Source: Embiotoca jacksoni
Lineage: Eukaryota > Chordata > Actinopteri > Embiotocidae
Direction of reading: 5' to 3'
Assembly: GCA_022577435.1 (NCBI GenBank)
Contig: JAKOON010000011.1
Span: 18,858,302 to 18,922,301 of the forward strand
Length of the DNA stretch: 64,000 nt
The translations under genes and the position numbers were made by a program. The notes beneath the pieces are model-generated. The model had not been told where the DNA came from. It made no database searches and was given only the letters and a program-made list of their open reading frames with translations. Shown here piece after piece: positions 39,501 through 52,454 of this stretch (positions are counted from its first letter, which is position 1; each line of letters begins with the position of its first letter).

Positions 39501-42500
39501 AACGTCACAAACTGAAAGAAGGAATTCTTTCGACGTGCCAGGTGGAGCTTTCCAGTATTATTCAGTGAGCAGATAGTTCAGATGAAAAGAGTTTTTAGCG
39601 GATTAATCGATGCCAGATGAACTTTAAAGGGAAATTCCACCGATTTTTACGCCTCGGTCTGGTTACAGGTGTTGGGGAGTCCTGAGCAGGGAAACCTCGA
39701 TGCATCGCTTTCAACTGATGGGACTTTAATTCAGCATTACATGTTTGAGGGGGGAAAATGGTGTGGCATCTGAAGCAAAATGTACAATTATCTCTCTAGT
39801 TGCATTGTGGGTAATGTAGGCGACTAAGAAGAATGTGAGGAAACAGAAGCCTGACGGTGTTATGAAGTGTTATAATGGGTTCATTTGGCACACAAAAACA
39901 AACATTTGTGATTGATTTATTTAAAAAAAAAAAAAAAAAAAAAAAGGTCATTGCTTTCTGTTTTTCAGGTGGAGAAACCATAAAAAACATCAAAGAGCAG
40001 TCTCGTGCCCACGTGGAGCTTCAGAGGAACCCGCCGCCCAACACCGACCCCAATGTGCGCATCTTCTCCATCCGAGGGACCCCTCAGCAGTTGGAAAAGG
40101 CCCGCCAGCTGATCGATGAGAGAATTGGGGTAGGTGGTCTGGCTCTGGGCCCCAGGGTACCCCCTCATCCCCCCCTCCCTCCGGCCTCCCCCCCTCCTCC
40201 AAAATGCTATTGTCTGGGCTGATATTCATGAGCGCACATGTCAATGTAGGGAGCTGCTGGGGGTGAGCGGTGCTGCCGTGGTCCCGGTGGCCAGCAGGAT
40301 GTCACCAGAGGTTAAACATGAAGAATCCATCAAATGGACTTAATGGAGTGCATCAGCGCTCGGCCCTGACCTTTGACCTCGCCTGTTGGCTCCCCTTCTT
40401 CTTCTTCTTTTTTTTTTTTTTTTTTTCTTCTTAAACACAAGTGTGGTCTCTCGCTCAGCTCCTCTTCCCCTTTCTCTTCTCCAGGGTCCAGGAATGGGAG
40501 GCAACAGCAGCTTCGGTATGAATCCCTACAACCAAGGACCAACCACTCCTCCTCAACAGTAAGCTTCAGCTTCAGCGTCACGTTTCATGCGTTTCTGTGT
40601 CGAGACTGCAAAACGGTGGTCGTGTGATGTCCAGCGTTTGAGGTTTACCGCTTTGTTTTTGTTTTTTTTGTGCTGGTGAAAGTTACAGGAGAGTTGTTTA
40701 CTTTACATTTACGACAAATTTGCCAAAAACCCCTCGTAGTACGTTATTTATTTTTTTCGCGCCCTTATTTAAAGTCTTCTCACAATGTCTTCGGTCGAAG
40801 TCCGTTAAGACTCACGTTTGAATTGTCTCCCTTGAAGCGGGCCGCAGACGTTCATGACCGGAGGATGGGGTACAACTTTTCAGATATGGCAACCTCAAGG
40901 CCAGCAGGACCACAGTAAGTAATGTATATAAATAAATACTCCTAAAATCATGAACTCTGGTTGTTTTCCAGCTAGATAACTGCAGTCAGTGCTTCATTCA
41001 GCAGGAGAGTAAAACATAGCTTCCTCTTAAGTTTGCTCATCATCCATGAAGTCCAGAGAACAGACGGGAAAGTTTCCTCCGAGTCTTCTGTGCAGTTTGT
41101 GGCTTAAACCACGTGTTTCCTGCACAGACGGACTTTTCTATTTTCTCTCAATGGAAATCATTAAGAAGCAGAATCGCAGATGAAGAGCGAGAAGGTGGAA
41201 AAGTGGGGAAACCCCGAAACCCACTCTTGAGTAACTCTGGTGGTGTTATCTGTGTCTGGTTTCAGGTCACAATGGATCCCAGACGGGCCAGATGGACTGG
41301 GAGCAGTATTATAAAAAGTTAGGCAAGTGTCACCCGGGAACAAAAGAATATTTATCATCCGACTCAATCCCTCCCTTTTATTTATTTATTTATTTTTTGC
41401 TCTCCATTCACAAAGTTTGAGTTTAATCTCATTTCTTCACACGAGCCTGATGGAATTTTTTCCCTGTATGAGGTCATTAAAACAGGATTTGAAGATGATG
41501 ATGATGAAGTGGAAAGCTGTATTCATGATTTGTGTTTAAAAAAAACAACAACTTGTAAAAATGTTCTTTTTTTAATTTATTTTTTTATGAAGCTGCTGGT
41601 AAAAACATTTTTCTTTTTGCTCACAGGCCAACAAAACCAAGCCCAGAGCACCGCTCCCGAATACAACAAAGCTTGGGGTGAGAGGACGTATTTAATTAAG
41701 AGCACCACACAAACAGATTAAAGATGAAGTCGTCTTCACTGGTGGGTTGTTGTTGTTTTTGTTCTCAGGCCAGACAGCCGGTCCTGCATCTCAGCAGTCC
41801 TCTAATCCCGACTACAACGCCTGGGTTGACTTCTACAGACAGCCGATGGCCTTCTTCAACCAGGGCGGTCAGCAGACACAAGCCCCGGGCCTTCAGGTGA
41901 GATCCGCCTCAACAGGTGTATCACGGTTTTACTCGCACTGCAGAGGTTGAAGCGAAACGCCAGTGTGTTTTTCTTATGTTGGCAAATTAAAGACAAAAAG
42001 TTATTTATGTATTTCAGCTGTAGACGTGCATGTAGTTGCTTGTGTATTAGCTCCTCCCACCTAAAGCTCATTATTATATTATTATACATCAGTCCTGCAG
42101 TAAATCCTTCCATCATATCGGTTTAATGTTCAGATTTGATTTGAAGGACTGTTGAACGTCACTGAATGAGTGAAGTTACACCATCAGTTGGTCCAACACA
42201 CTGACTTCCTGTATCTTTTTCAAAATAAGAGCCCTCGTTTCATATTCAAATCCTTTCTGCATTTTCATACACGGTCCGGTCATGTGACAGAGTCTTGTTC
42301 TTGCAGTGCAGCAATTTTTATTCTTTTAATAGGCATTTTTGAAAACTTTGGGACGAATGCAAATACTTTCCATTTTAAAGCATTAAATCTCAAATCTCCT
42401 AAAAAAAATAAAGGTTTCAGAGGAAGTCACTCGTTAATGTTACTTTGAGAGAAGATCTGAAACGGAGTCTGTTTCAACAGAATCATTTTCTTTCATTAAA

Positions 42501-42822
42501 AAATAAAAAGCCAAATATTTGCTTGTTTCTTATGTGACGGTAAACTGAATATCTTTGAAGATGACATTTTGACTGAGAAACTGTTCGTCGATCTTTCCTG
42601 ACATTTTGTACAATTGATTGACGGATAGAAAAACATATTTGTTTCCCTAATCAGGAGTAAATTTTCGATTTTTATCATATTAATACACAATTTTAGCTCT
42701 TTTTTTTTTTTTTTTTTTGCTCGACGATAAAACGCCGGCACACTTTTCCTTCAGCGTCGAACCAAATGTCAGATTGAACAGTTGTGATGAATTGTCTTGT
42801 TTGCTTTCTGCAGGATCATTAG
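25281..42822 (+). CDS. fubp3: Far upstream element-binding protein 3 (FUBP3), complete, 19 coding exons
   Basis: Nuclear and cytoplasmic single-strand DNA/RNA-binding protein of the FUBP/KSRP family, implicated in MYC far-upstream-element activation and 3' UTR binding. Exons: 25281/25290-25376, 29473-29584, 31502-31535, 32199-32248, 32395-32466, 33915-33972, 34203-34365, 34665-34763, 34972-35076, 35216-35318, 36077-36177, 36424-36553, 39969-40129, 40485-40558, 40838-40914, 41266-41322, 41627-41677, 41769-41896, 42814-42822. All phases join, giving 556 residues from the MAEL start (human 572). Four KH domains have GxxG loops GKGG (97-100), GKGG (182-185), GRNG (273-276) and GKGG (370-373). The tail carries the family's Tyr-rich boxes: DWEQYYKK (486-493), EYNKAW (506-511) and [11 protein letters not shown] (526-536). 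The N terminus MAELVQGQ matches human FUBP3 rather than FUBP1 or KHSRP. Four ATGs in a row (25281-25292) precede GCGGAG; the last gives the conserved start. Confidence 0.96.
25290..25376 (+). CDS. fubp3: fubp3 exon 1 (MAELVQGQ...RRVRQ)
   Basis: 29 codons ending at donor gtaaaa, phase 0. The [12 protein letters not shown] helix is the conserved N-terminal element of the family. Translation may instead start at 25281, adding three Met. Confidence 0.92.
25544..25594 (+). repeat. fubp3: GGACCTCCC minisatellite
   Basis: About five tandem 11-base units of the type cggaccctccc/cgggacctccc, in the CpG-rich start of fubp3 intron 1. Confidence 0.85.
26106..26152 (+). repeat. fubp3: 16-bp tandem repeat (gaaccgacacgttaaa), three units
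   Basis: Two full units and a third that ends acttta, in fubp3 intron 1. Confidence 0.85.
26331..26348. promoter_or_regulatory. fubp3: Two consensus CRE palindromes TGACGTCA, 10 bp apart
   Basis: TGACGTCA at 26331-26338 and 26341-26348, one helical turn apart, in the first intron of fubp3 about 1 kb after the start codon. CREB/ATF factors bind this palindrome; activity here is inferred. Confidence 0.55.
27502..27554. repeat. (TA)n microsatellite
   Basis: About 53 bases of alternating TA in fubp3 intron 1. Confidence 0.93.
29473..29584 (+). CDS. fubp3: fubp3 exon 2 (MAAKMGGDQ...QKRSLDNG)
   Basis: Acceptor ctccag, donor gtgagc. Contains [17 protein letters not shown], the counterpart of human DPSVYGYGVQKRPLDDG. 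Intron 1 before it is 4.1 kb. Confidence 0.93.
31502..31535 (+). CDS. fubp3: fubp3 micro-exon 3 ([12 protein letters not shown])
   Basis: Only 34 bases, between ttcacag and donor gtgagc. Needed to restore phase between exons 2 and 4 and encodes [12 protein letters not shown], the counterpart of human VGNQLGALVHQR. Too short to be found by an open-frame scan. Confidence 0.92.
31690..31900. repeat. Interspersed repeat relic (family R) with inverted halves
   Basis: Contains ggctgcaact, tatgaaatgtcagaaaata (31757-31775) and, in inverted orientation, ttttctgacatttta (31869-31883). Similar words are found at 45690-45880 and 42490-42660. Confidence 0.45.
32199..32248 (+). CDS. fubp3: fubp3 exon 4 (start of KH1)
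   Basis: Acceptor cccacag, donor gtaagt. Encodes [16 protein letters not shown], the first strand of KH1. Confidence 0.93.
32395..32466 (+). CDS. fubp3: fubp3 exon 5 (KH1 core)
   Basis: Acceptor ctcgtag, donor gtaaat. Encodes [13 protein letters not shown] and SGCKIQIAS, the GxxG loop and second strand of KH1. Confidence 0.94.
33915..33972 (+). CDS. fubp3: fubp3 exon 6 (end of KH1)
   Basis: Acceptor ctgcag, donor gtgagt. Encodes [19 protein letters not shown], the last strand and helix of KH1. Confidence 0.93.
34203..34365 (+). CDS. fubp3: fubp3 exon 7 (linker and KH2 start)
   Basis: Acceptor cttcag, weak donor gtctgg. Encodes [19 protein letters not shown] and [15 protein letters not shown]. 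The two reading phases at its ends fit neighbours exactly. Confidence 0.93.
34665..34763 (+). CDS. fubp3: fubp3 exon 8 (KH2 end)
   Basis: 33 codons, phase 0 at both ends. Encodes [20 protein letters not shown] and [11 protein letters not shown]. Confidence 0.94.
34972..35076 (+). CDS. fubp3: fubp3 exon 9 (KH2-KH3 linker)
   Basis: 35 codons, phase 0 at both ends: [19 protein letters not shown] then the Gly-rich linker KMGGSSLD. Confidence 0.93.
35216..35318 (+). CDS. fubp3: fubp3 exon 10 (KH3)
   Basis: Acceptor gtccag, donor gtgaga. Encodes [20 protein letters not shown], the KH3 core with GxxG = GRNG. Confidence 0.95.
36077..36177 (+). CDS. fubp3: fubp3 exon 11 (KH3 end)
   Basis: Acceptor gttcag, donor gtttgt. 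Encodes [19 protein letters not shown] and the closing helix [11 protein letters not shown]. Confidence 0.94.
36424..36553 (+). CDS. fubp3: fubp3 exon 12 (Gly/Arg linker and KH4 start)
   Basis: Acceptor ctgcag, donor gtaaga. Encodes [16 protein letters not shown] and [14 protein letters not shown]. The Arg-Gly repeats of the human linker are much reduced here. Confidence 0.94.
37557..37596. repeat. (CA)n microsatellite
   Basis: 40-base CA array with one CG interruption in fubp3 intron 12. Confidence 0.93.
39620..39850 (+). repeat. Dispersed repeat, copy B
   Basis: Contains gggaaattccaccgattttt at its start and the word ttgcattgtgggtaatgtag at about 39799, shared with copy A near 22580. The first word is one I remember from abundant teleost repeats. 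Confidence 0.55.
39969..40129 (+). CDS. fubp3: fubp3 exon 13 (KH4)
   Basis: Follows a 3.4-kb intron. Acceptor tttttcag, donor gtaggt. Encodes [19 protein letters not shown] and [10 protein letters not shown], then [10 protein letters not shown]. Confidence 0.95.
40485..40558 (+). CDS. fubp3: fubp3 exon 14 (Gly/Pro/Asn-rich tail)
   Basis: Acceptor ctccag, donor gtaagc. Encodes [18 protein letters not shown] and PTTPPQ, low-complexity tail after KH4. Confidence 0.85.
40838..40914 (+). CDS. fubp3: fubp3 exon 15 ([20 protein letters not shown])
   Basis: Acceptor cttgaag is weak but is the choice that keeps frame with exon 14; the better-looking gccgcag nine bases on would break it. [10 protein letters not shown] parallels human GWGSTYQAWQ. 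Confidence 0.78.
41266..41322 (+). CDS. fubp3: fubp3 exon 16 (first Tyr box) with GC donor
   Basis: Acceptor tttcag. Encodes [18 protein letters not shown]. The exon must end at G41322 to keep phase, and the intron then begins GCAAGT, a GC-AG intron. Confidence 0.9.
   Translation, partial: VTMDPRRARWTGSSIIKS
41627..41677 (+). CDS. fubp3: fubp3 exon 17 (second Tyr box)
   Basis: A 51-bp exon, acceptor cacag, donor gtgaga. Encodes [16 protein letters not shown]. Confidence 0.92.
41769..41896 (+). CDS. fubp3: fubp3 exon 18 (third Tyr box)
   Basis: Acceptor ctcag, donor gtgaga. Encodes [18 protein letters not shown] and a Gln-rich end, [11 protein letters not shown]. Confidence 0.93.
42490..42660 (+). 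repeat. Diverged interspersed repeat relic (family R) within the 42-kb intron
   Basis: Contains atttgcttgtttcttatgtg and gtaaactgaatatctttg, then cctgacattttgt, in the same order as the related relics nearby. Confidence 0.4.
42814..42822 (+). CDS. fubp3: fubp3 last coding exon (Asp-His-stop)
   Basis: Acceptor ctgcag, then GAT CAT TAG: two residues before the stop. The rest of this exon is the long 3' UTR. Confidence 0.8.
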   Translation, partial: DH

Positions 42823-43451
42823 AGAAGACGACCCGGTTAAAGACTTGAATCACTGAGAGGATGGAAACGACCCTTTTTTTAAACGGAGGGGGTTCTAGAT
42901 TTACAACGCCTTGAAGACTTTTTTTTCTTAGTGAGAAACACTAGCTGTAGAATGACTTATATAATAAAGTAATATTTCTAAAATCAGGAACATTTATTTG
43001 TTACTAAATGCTTATGTACACTGTTATTTTGGATAGACCGTATCTGGGATCCCTTTTTGGACTTGAGAGAGCTGTTTCGTTTTTCTATATTTTCATGTCT
43101 TGACTCAGATTGTACCGCCAAAATGAACCCAAGAGTTGTACCATTTCAAAAGGCAATATGATCTATTTTTTCTAGTTATGTCGAGATGAAACCATGATTC
43201 TGTGCTTAGCAGTCTTGAATACCACTTTTGTCATATGTCATGAGATGTTTAAGAAGCGTGTTAAAATGTTTTTGGTTTTTTTCCTTTTACATAATTCAGT
43301 GAAATGAAACTGTGATGTTTTGTTACAGGAAATGTATTTTTGTTACAAGGTTTAAAAACTCGGATTAATGTCCACCAGTGGCAATAGTTCTAATTTAATT
43401 CCTGTTGTGCATTGTATGCTGTTTTTCATTGTCATTTTATTGTACTCCTGG

Positions 43452-43484
<33 letters not shown>

Positions 43485-44555
43485 TGCAATATCTTATTTC
43501 ACTTTTGAAACAAAGATGGGTTCTCTAATATTTTGACAGACTTTTAACTTGTAGTTTTAAGATGATTTTTTTTGTTTTTTCAAATGGGAATGTCATGGAT
43601 AATTTATTACAGTATCTGATATGATAGGATTTAGGGGGATGTTGCAAATAGCTTTTTTGCCTTTGCTACCTTGTAAAACTATGTATATATGCTCATATAT
43701 TTGACTGTTAATTTAAAATATATATGTTTCATATATATATACTTATATAAAACGAATTTTTTTTTTTTCCTGTGATCCAGTGTTGCAGGAAAATTGTCCC
43801 TCCTTTTCTGTTCTGTTTTCATACTGAAAATGTTCAAAGATTGTGAATGTGTGATTTGAAATTTGATGTTGCATCTTGTTATGAAGAAAAAGCAAGAAGT
43901 GGTAAATTCTTTTTTCTTTTTTTTCTTTTTTTTTTTGTGTATGTTCTTGTACCCGAACTATTCAAGACTGCTAAGCCGCTGTAATTCGTACCTGTGTAAT
44001 AATTAATGTTAGTATTTTTATGTTTTAAGTATTATTTGGTACCTCCCAGTTCACCGACGCCCCACTGAGCCCTCGCCGTGGACTCGGCGGGGCGTTGGAC
44101 TCAGTCCAATGCTAATAACTTTTTAATTAATTTTTTATTTCTTTGTGTGATCTAATATAAATGATATAAATGATGCATCGTTATGGAAAATGATTCTGGT
44201 ATTAACGTCATTTCTTAATGAAAAGGGATATAATTTCAAAATGTCTAATTATGGTGTTTGTTTTTTTTTCTTTATGTGTACAGTTAACCATGTATTAAAA
44301 AACATCCAGACTACCTTTATTGTGTACTGTTAAGCTGATTTTCTGTTGGATGAATATGATAAACATTTGGATGTCTTTTTGTTGTATTCTGATACTAAAG
44401 TGTTGAGTTTCACGTTTGAAACTTTGAGTGTGTGTGTGTACTAACAGATCGAGATATTATCGTGTGTTTTCATGTTTTATAAGCAGAAAATCTATATTTT
44501 CTATAGTTCACTGCCGATTCTCAAATTCCAATAAATTTCCCGCAAGCCTCTCTTG
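42823..44555 (+). other. fubp3: fubp3 3' UTR
   Basis: AT- and T-rich sequence of about 1.7 kb after the stop, with a 28-base A run near 43456-43483. A first AATAAA is at 42963-42968 and a second at 44530-44535, the latter followed by a GT-rich element (tcttgtggttgtt). Two 3' ends, short and long, are therefore likely. Confidence 0.65.
44530..44535 (+). terminator. fubp3: fubp3 distal polyadenylation signal AATAAA
   Basis: Canonical hexamer followed 15-30 bases later by GT-rich sequence; the best candidate for the 3' end of the long transcript. Confidence 0.65.
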
Positions 44556-45689
44556 TGGTTGTTAATACTAGTTGTTATAAGTTCTTAACGGTAACTCTTT
44601 CCTCTCTGCTCCACTTCTCAGTTTGCTGGAGGTTGAAGTGCATTTTTAGATGTTTGTAAGTTCTGCTTTGCGTTTCATCCCGTCACTTAAAAACTGCTGA
44701 TTCAGCACGTTAAGAGACGTAGAACCAGGAATCTATTCACATGCATGTCCTTCGATATTTACATGTCACCAAATGGTTTCTGGAGTAAAATCGGTTCATT
44801 TGTAGAATCTGAAAGCCAAAATTCTTTTATAGTCGTATTTAAAAGCTGGTCTTTTTAATATGAAATAGTTCCACATCTGTCTGGCGCCAACATCAACATC
44901 TGGACCTTTTGGAGTCCGTTGGGGTCTAAATAGTTGATTGGTTGAGGTTTCAGGTGTGATGAAGTCGTAGTTGAGATGAACCCGACGCTTTGCTTTCTCC
45001 GACTTCTGTTTGACAGAACGTGGACTTCCTCCTCTGAAACCTGTTTCCGTGAAACACTTCCTTCTCTTCTGCGTCTCCCCAAACATTCATGCCATATTTC
45101 CCTCCTTCCTCAGTGAGCTGACCTCAGCCAGCAGCTCTTCACCCCTCAGGCTGCAGAGCACTGAGATGTTCCCCTCCTCCACCTCCTCCACCTCCTCCTC
45201 CTCCTCCTCCTCCTCCACCGCCCCTTCCAGCTTTGTCACTGCACATCTTTGCCCTCAGCAGGGGGTCTCCTGCCCCAGTGGACCCTGCTGGCTCCGTACC
45301 GGCGCCGTGCTTTGATGCCGTGCAGCTGTTTCCAAATCCAGCCCTTGATTTTGATCCTCTTCCTCTTCGGCGTGCCGTCCCCGTGGACACCTCCGACCTG
45401 CTGGTCCTTTGTGGCCGTCTAACAGTTTCATTTAGTTGAGCATGAGCGAGGTTTATCATCAGTATCGACTGCTCGGTGACCGAGTTCCTCCTTCAGGGGT
45501 TATTTTTTTTACGAGGCAGCTTTTCATCCTCATGAACTCATAAACTCAGTGGTGGTCTTATTTAGGGATGTTCAGCAAGTGAAAACCAAATAAGTGACTT
45601 TACTGCAGAAAAAGATCTGATGAGAACTTCACGTCATCATTATTATTATTATTGAGTAACAGATTTGTTGCCTTTAAGGCTGAAAATAT

Positions 45690-45880
45690 GGATTATTTTC
45701 ATTATCATTTCATCTGTTGACGATTTTCCCGTTTTGTCAAACAGCTGTTTTGTCTTTGTCAGAAAATGAACGAGAAAATATCCATATTGAGAAACAGAAT
45801 TTTACTGGTTGTAAAAATAGTTGAATACTTTTCTGTTCATCAGCTAATCAATAAATAGACAAATTGCAGCAACCCACATC
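45690..45880 (+). repeat. Interspersed repeat relic (family R)
   Basis: gattattttcattatcattt, then tttgtcagaaaatga, aaaaatagttgaa and a tgcagcaa end: the word order of a very common teleost repeat as I remember it. Confidence 0.5.
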
Positions 45881-46454
45881 ATTCAGATTTCTCCTGGTGG
45901 TGAAATATTGTTTTCTGTAAAGTAGGACTCTGAAAGACTGCCAGAAGTCCACTTGCATTAAAAGGTACTCAAAGTACTCGACCTGAAGTTAAAGTACTTA
46001 TTGTGCAAAATTGGCCCATTTTCAGGTTTATGACTTTCCACAAAAGAGGAAGGAGATGCAAAGAATCTATTCTGCAATGCTTCCAGTAATTTATTGAATA
46101 TTAAATTATATTATTAGAATTATTACGTCAGTGTCTGATTGAAGTGGGAACAAGAGAAGGATCCACTTTTACAATTAAATGTTTTAGCCAACAAGTCTGG
46201 ACGAACTAAACAATTTAAAAAGCTCTGGCTGTGTAAATTAGACGCACCTCCACCTCCAGCAGGTGTCCTGACTCCCCCCCCCCCGTCCCCCCCCCGCCGT
46301 CCTGTCCAACAACAGAGGGGGGGGGGGGTCTTTAGGGAGAGGAGGGACTGCACCTCTCTCACCTTTGCAACAGATAAGCCGATCTTCAGTATCCACCTCA
46401 GTGTGGCAGCTACCTTAATCTGATTTTAATGACACTGCTGGAGGATCCCGGGAG

Positions 46455-46456
<2 letters not shown>

Positions 46457-46521
<65 letters not shown>
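46457..46521. repeat. (GT)n microsatellite
   Basis: 65-base uninterrupted array upstream of prdm12. Confidence 0.95.
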
Positions 46522-46525
<4 letters not shown>

Positions 46526-47427
46526 GATGTCTGACTCAGTCATTCTTCATGTTACATGTTTGTTTTCACGGGATCAAATCACTTATTTTTAGGACAAATT
46601 CTTCTTTTTAACCAGCAAAATGTTTTTGTTTTTTGTTGGTTTTTTTAAAGCAACTTTTCAGGACAAAATTAAAATTTTCTCTCTCTTTTGCAAAAATTGT
46701 CCATTTATTTATTTTGCCGTGATAAAGTTGAAATGTTTAAAATCTGCTCTGCGGCCTGTTGAGCCTAAAAACTCCGCGATTTCTGCACAAACAACTGCCT
46801 GCTTGTCTTTGATCGGTTTCCCAGCAGCTCTTTGAAATCAAACAATTACCGCACTCTTTGTGCAATAATTGTCAATCATCCACATTAAATTGATAAGCTT
46901 TAAATGGACAGAATAATAGCTTAAATTGTTTTACAATGGAACAGCTAAGCAGGATGATTTGCTATTGCTGACATGCCCGCGGCTTTACCAGCTCCAGATA
47001 ATGCCATAGGTTAATGCATAAATAAGCAAATCAAATCCATGCGTTACCCCAATTCAATTCATTTAATTCCTCTTTAATAAAGAAGCGGCCCACCCCCCTG
47101 TCCCCGCCATTTACCTCGGATTTGTGCGATGAATGCTATAAATGTAAATCAATCTAGATGAGAAAGAATCCCATTGAAAGCGCCGAGAAATTTCATCTGG
47201 GAAAAGGAGACAAACGTAGGAGGGGCCCGCTCATAAAAAGCAGCTGTTTCACAGTAATCTTTTTTCGTGCCCTGTCACTCACCTTTCCTTTTCACTATCT
47301 CTGCTGCTCCAAAAAACTCTCCGCTATTGTATTTACTTGCCATATCTTCTTTCCCATCACGTTTCTACAGTCCATATTCGTCCAGAGAAAAAGAGAGAGG
47401 GAGAAAGAGAGAGCGAGCACAACTTCA

Positions 47428-47466
<39 letters not shown>

Positions 47467-48552
47467 GGACAATCCCCCTTGTAGTTGTTGGAGTGAAAAG
47501 AAGGAGTGCATGGATGTCAAATTGCCCTCAAAACACCATGAAAGATTGATTTGCAGCACTTTTCAGGGCCCTGACATTACTTGGAGGGGAGCTGAATAGG
47601 AAACCTGTGAGCCGGGGATGGAATAAAGATGTCCTCTCTGCTGGAAAAGAAGGAAAACTGCCCATTTAGCCGCAGTCCATCAAGCCCGAAAAATAGGGGA
47701 GAGAGGAAAAAACAGAGGACTGCGACTATAGAGAAGAAAAGAGCCATATATACTCATCTAAACGTCGCCACAATACCGAGGGGGCTCCGAACATCCATGA
47801 ATATTAAACCGCTTACCTCAACAAGGGCTTGAAAAAGTGAACCACGTCCAAGCAGCTTTGCATTTTTTGCATGTGAACAATGCTGTAAAAAAAAAAAAGA
47901 AAAAAAAAGACAGAAAGAAACCTCAACGTCGAGCTTGTTTTCTATTCTTGTTATTCCCGCGCTAACTCCTCACAAAAAATTAATATTACCACCGCATGAA
48001 TACGAAATGCCTGAGAAAAAAATGGGCGAGCAACTCCCAGACTCAATGACCCACTTCTGCAGAGAAACGCAACTTATCACTTCGACTGACAGCCAAAGGT
48101 TTCTCTTCTTTTGTCTGGGTTTTTTTTTTTTTTTTCCACACCGAGTCAACCTGTTGAAATATTTTCATCCAAATAAAATCAGGATTTTTTTTTTTTTTTT
48201 TTAAATATATATCGTTTTAATTCTCTGCATCCTGTTGATATTTTTCTACAACCTTCATCTTGACTTTCACTTTTGCAGGTTTTCCCATCATAAACTTTTT
48301 TTTTTTTTTTTTTAAATGAGGATCTATTATTAGTTCTGCATTTGCAACTTTGCACAATAAATGTTAATTCAAGTGCAGACCTAAAGTTTTGGGCTCCCCT
48401 CGCCCCCTCCATGCCCCCCTCTCCCCACCCTCCTCTCCCACTCTTGTGTGTTTTAATGTCTCTGCTGGTTTGCTGCGGTGCAGCAGGCAGGTCCACACGG
48501 CGAGGGGTGTGTCATTAATAAGTAATTAGACAGGGGTCACACTAGCCACTTC

Positions 48553-48560
48553 TATAAAGA
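48553..48560 (+). promoter_or_regulatory. prdm12: TATA-like box of prdm12 (TATAAAGA)
   Basis: TATAAAGA about 30 bases before a plausible start near 48,583 and 230 bases before the first ATG. The 5' UTR then contains TTC/CTT runs (about 48660-48740) and no ATG before 48786. A TATA box fits a tissue-restricted gene, unlike the CpG promoters of fubp3 and fbxw5. Confidence 0.5.
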
Positions 48561-48785
48561 GGCCCTCTCGGCCGGGCACAGCAGCTTTACGCGCACAGTT
48601 TGCAGCAACACGGATTGAATAGCAGCTCTTTCTCTCCCTCTCTACCTCGGTGTGGCCACTTCTTCTTCTTCTTCGTTGCTCCGCTTGCAGCTGCGACCAT
48701 CATTCCTGGGGTTTTCTTCTTCTTCTTCTTCTTCTTCTTCTTTTTTTGTTTTTTACTTTTTTTTTTCCCTGTGCGTCCTGCCAAC

Positions 48786-51815
<3,030 letters not shown>

Positions 51816-52410
51816 TGACGCAAACACGGAGGGACTGAACGACGTTGCACTTTAGGTTAGAGCTGTAGTGGAGAAGGGAGCTCCTTCATGGAAAGAAAAG
51901 GGAACACATGAGTTGACGTGACACTGAAGCATCTCGCAGACATTTTTATTTCTTGCCTTACTTGTGTTGCTTGATTTTTTTTTTTTTTTTTGGGCGATCA
52001 TGTGGTCAAATTTACAGCATTAAAGATGTTTTAATGTTGGAAGCTGAAATATAACCCAGATTTTTTAACTCATTTATCATCACTGCTTCTCTGTGTGATC
52101 TTCAGAACTAAACAAATGTCATTTATCACCTCAAATGTGAGACCAGATGGATGTTTTCTATTTTGAATGTTTTTGTTTTTTTAATTTTGCATCACATCCT
52201 CACCAGCTCAGGTGAAACGTACCAGTTGGAGATTTGTGCAGTCAGTTCAGCTGCATCGTTCCACAACTGAAAATGTCACTTTAACTTTGTACAGACTGGC
52301 TTCTTTGGAGAATTGTGTACTTGTAAAATTGTATTGTATGCTACTGTACATGTGAATGTAAATACATTTGTGCTTTCTTCTATTCTAAATAAATGATATG
52401 ATATTACGTA
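51816..52410 (+). other. prdm12: prdm12 3' UTR
   Basis: About 0.6 kb of AT-rich sequence ending at AATAAA (52388-52393), followed by a GT-rich element (tgtgattttagttg). Confidence 0.75.
52388..52393 (+). terminator. prdm12: prdm12 polyadenylation signal AATAAA
   Basis: Canonical hexamer 573 bases after the stop, with a GT-rich element about 25 bases further on. Confidence 0.75.
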
Positions 52411-52454
52411 CACTGTGATTTTAGTTGTTTTATGACAAGTGACATGTGAAGGTG

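Larger units (their letters stand above)
36554..39968 (+). other. fubp3: fubp3 intron 12 with candidate enhancer-like blocks
   Basis: The longest late intron. 36980-37210, 37410-37545 and 38560-38900 are non-repetitive with dense homeobox-type cores (TAAT/ATTA), unlike neighbouring intron DNA. A (GAGT)n lies at about 36909-36929, a CA array at 37557-37596, C runs at 38518-38532 and 38911-38938, dispersed repeat copy B at 39620-39850, and an A run at 39922-39945. Confidence 0.6.
44556..48540. other. prdm12: Intergenic region upstream of prdm12
   Basis: No credible coding gene. 45690-45880 is an interspersed repeat relic, 46457-46521 a GT array, 47431-47464 a T run. 46840-47260 and 47480-47620 are non-repetitive and rich in TAAT/ATTA cores, suiting proximal regulatory elements of prdm12. 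Short T and A runs follow to 48,315. Confidence 0.6.

Noticed and set aside
40847..40914. Alternative acceptor gccgcag for fubp3 exon 15
   Set aside because: Looks like the stronger site, but starting at 40847 breaks the frame with exon 14, whereas 40838 keeps it.
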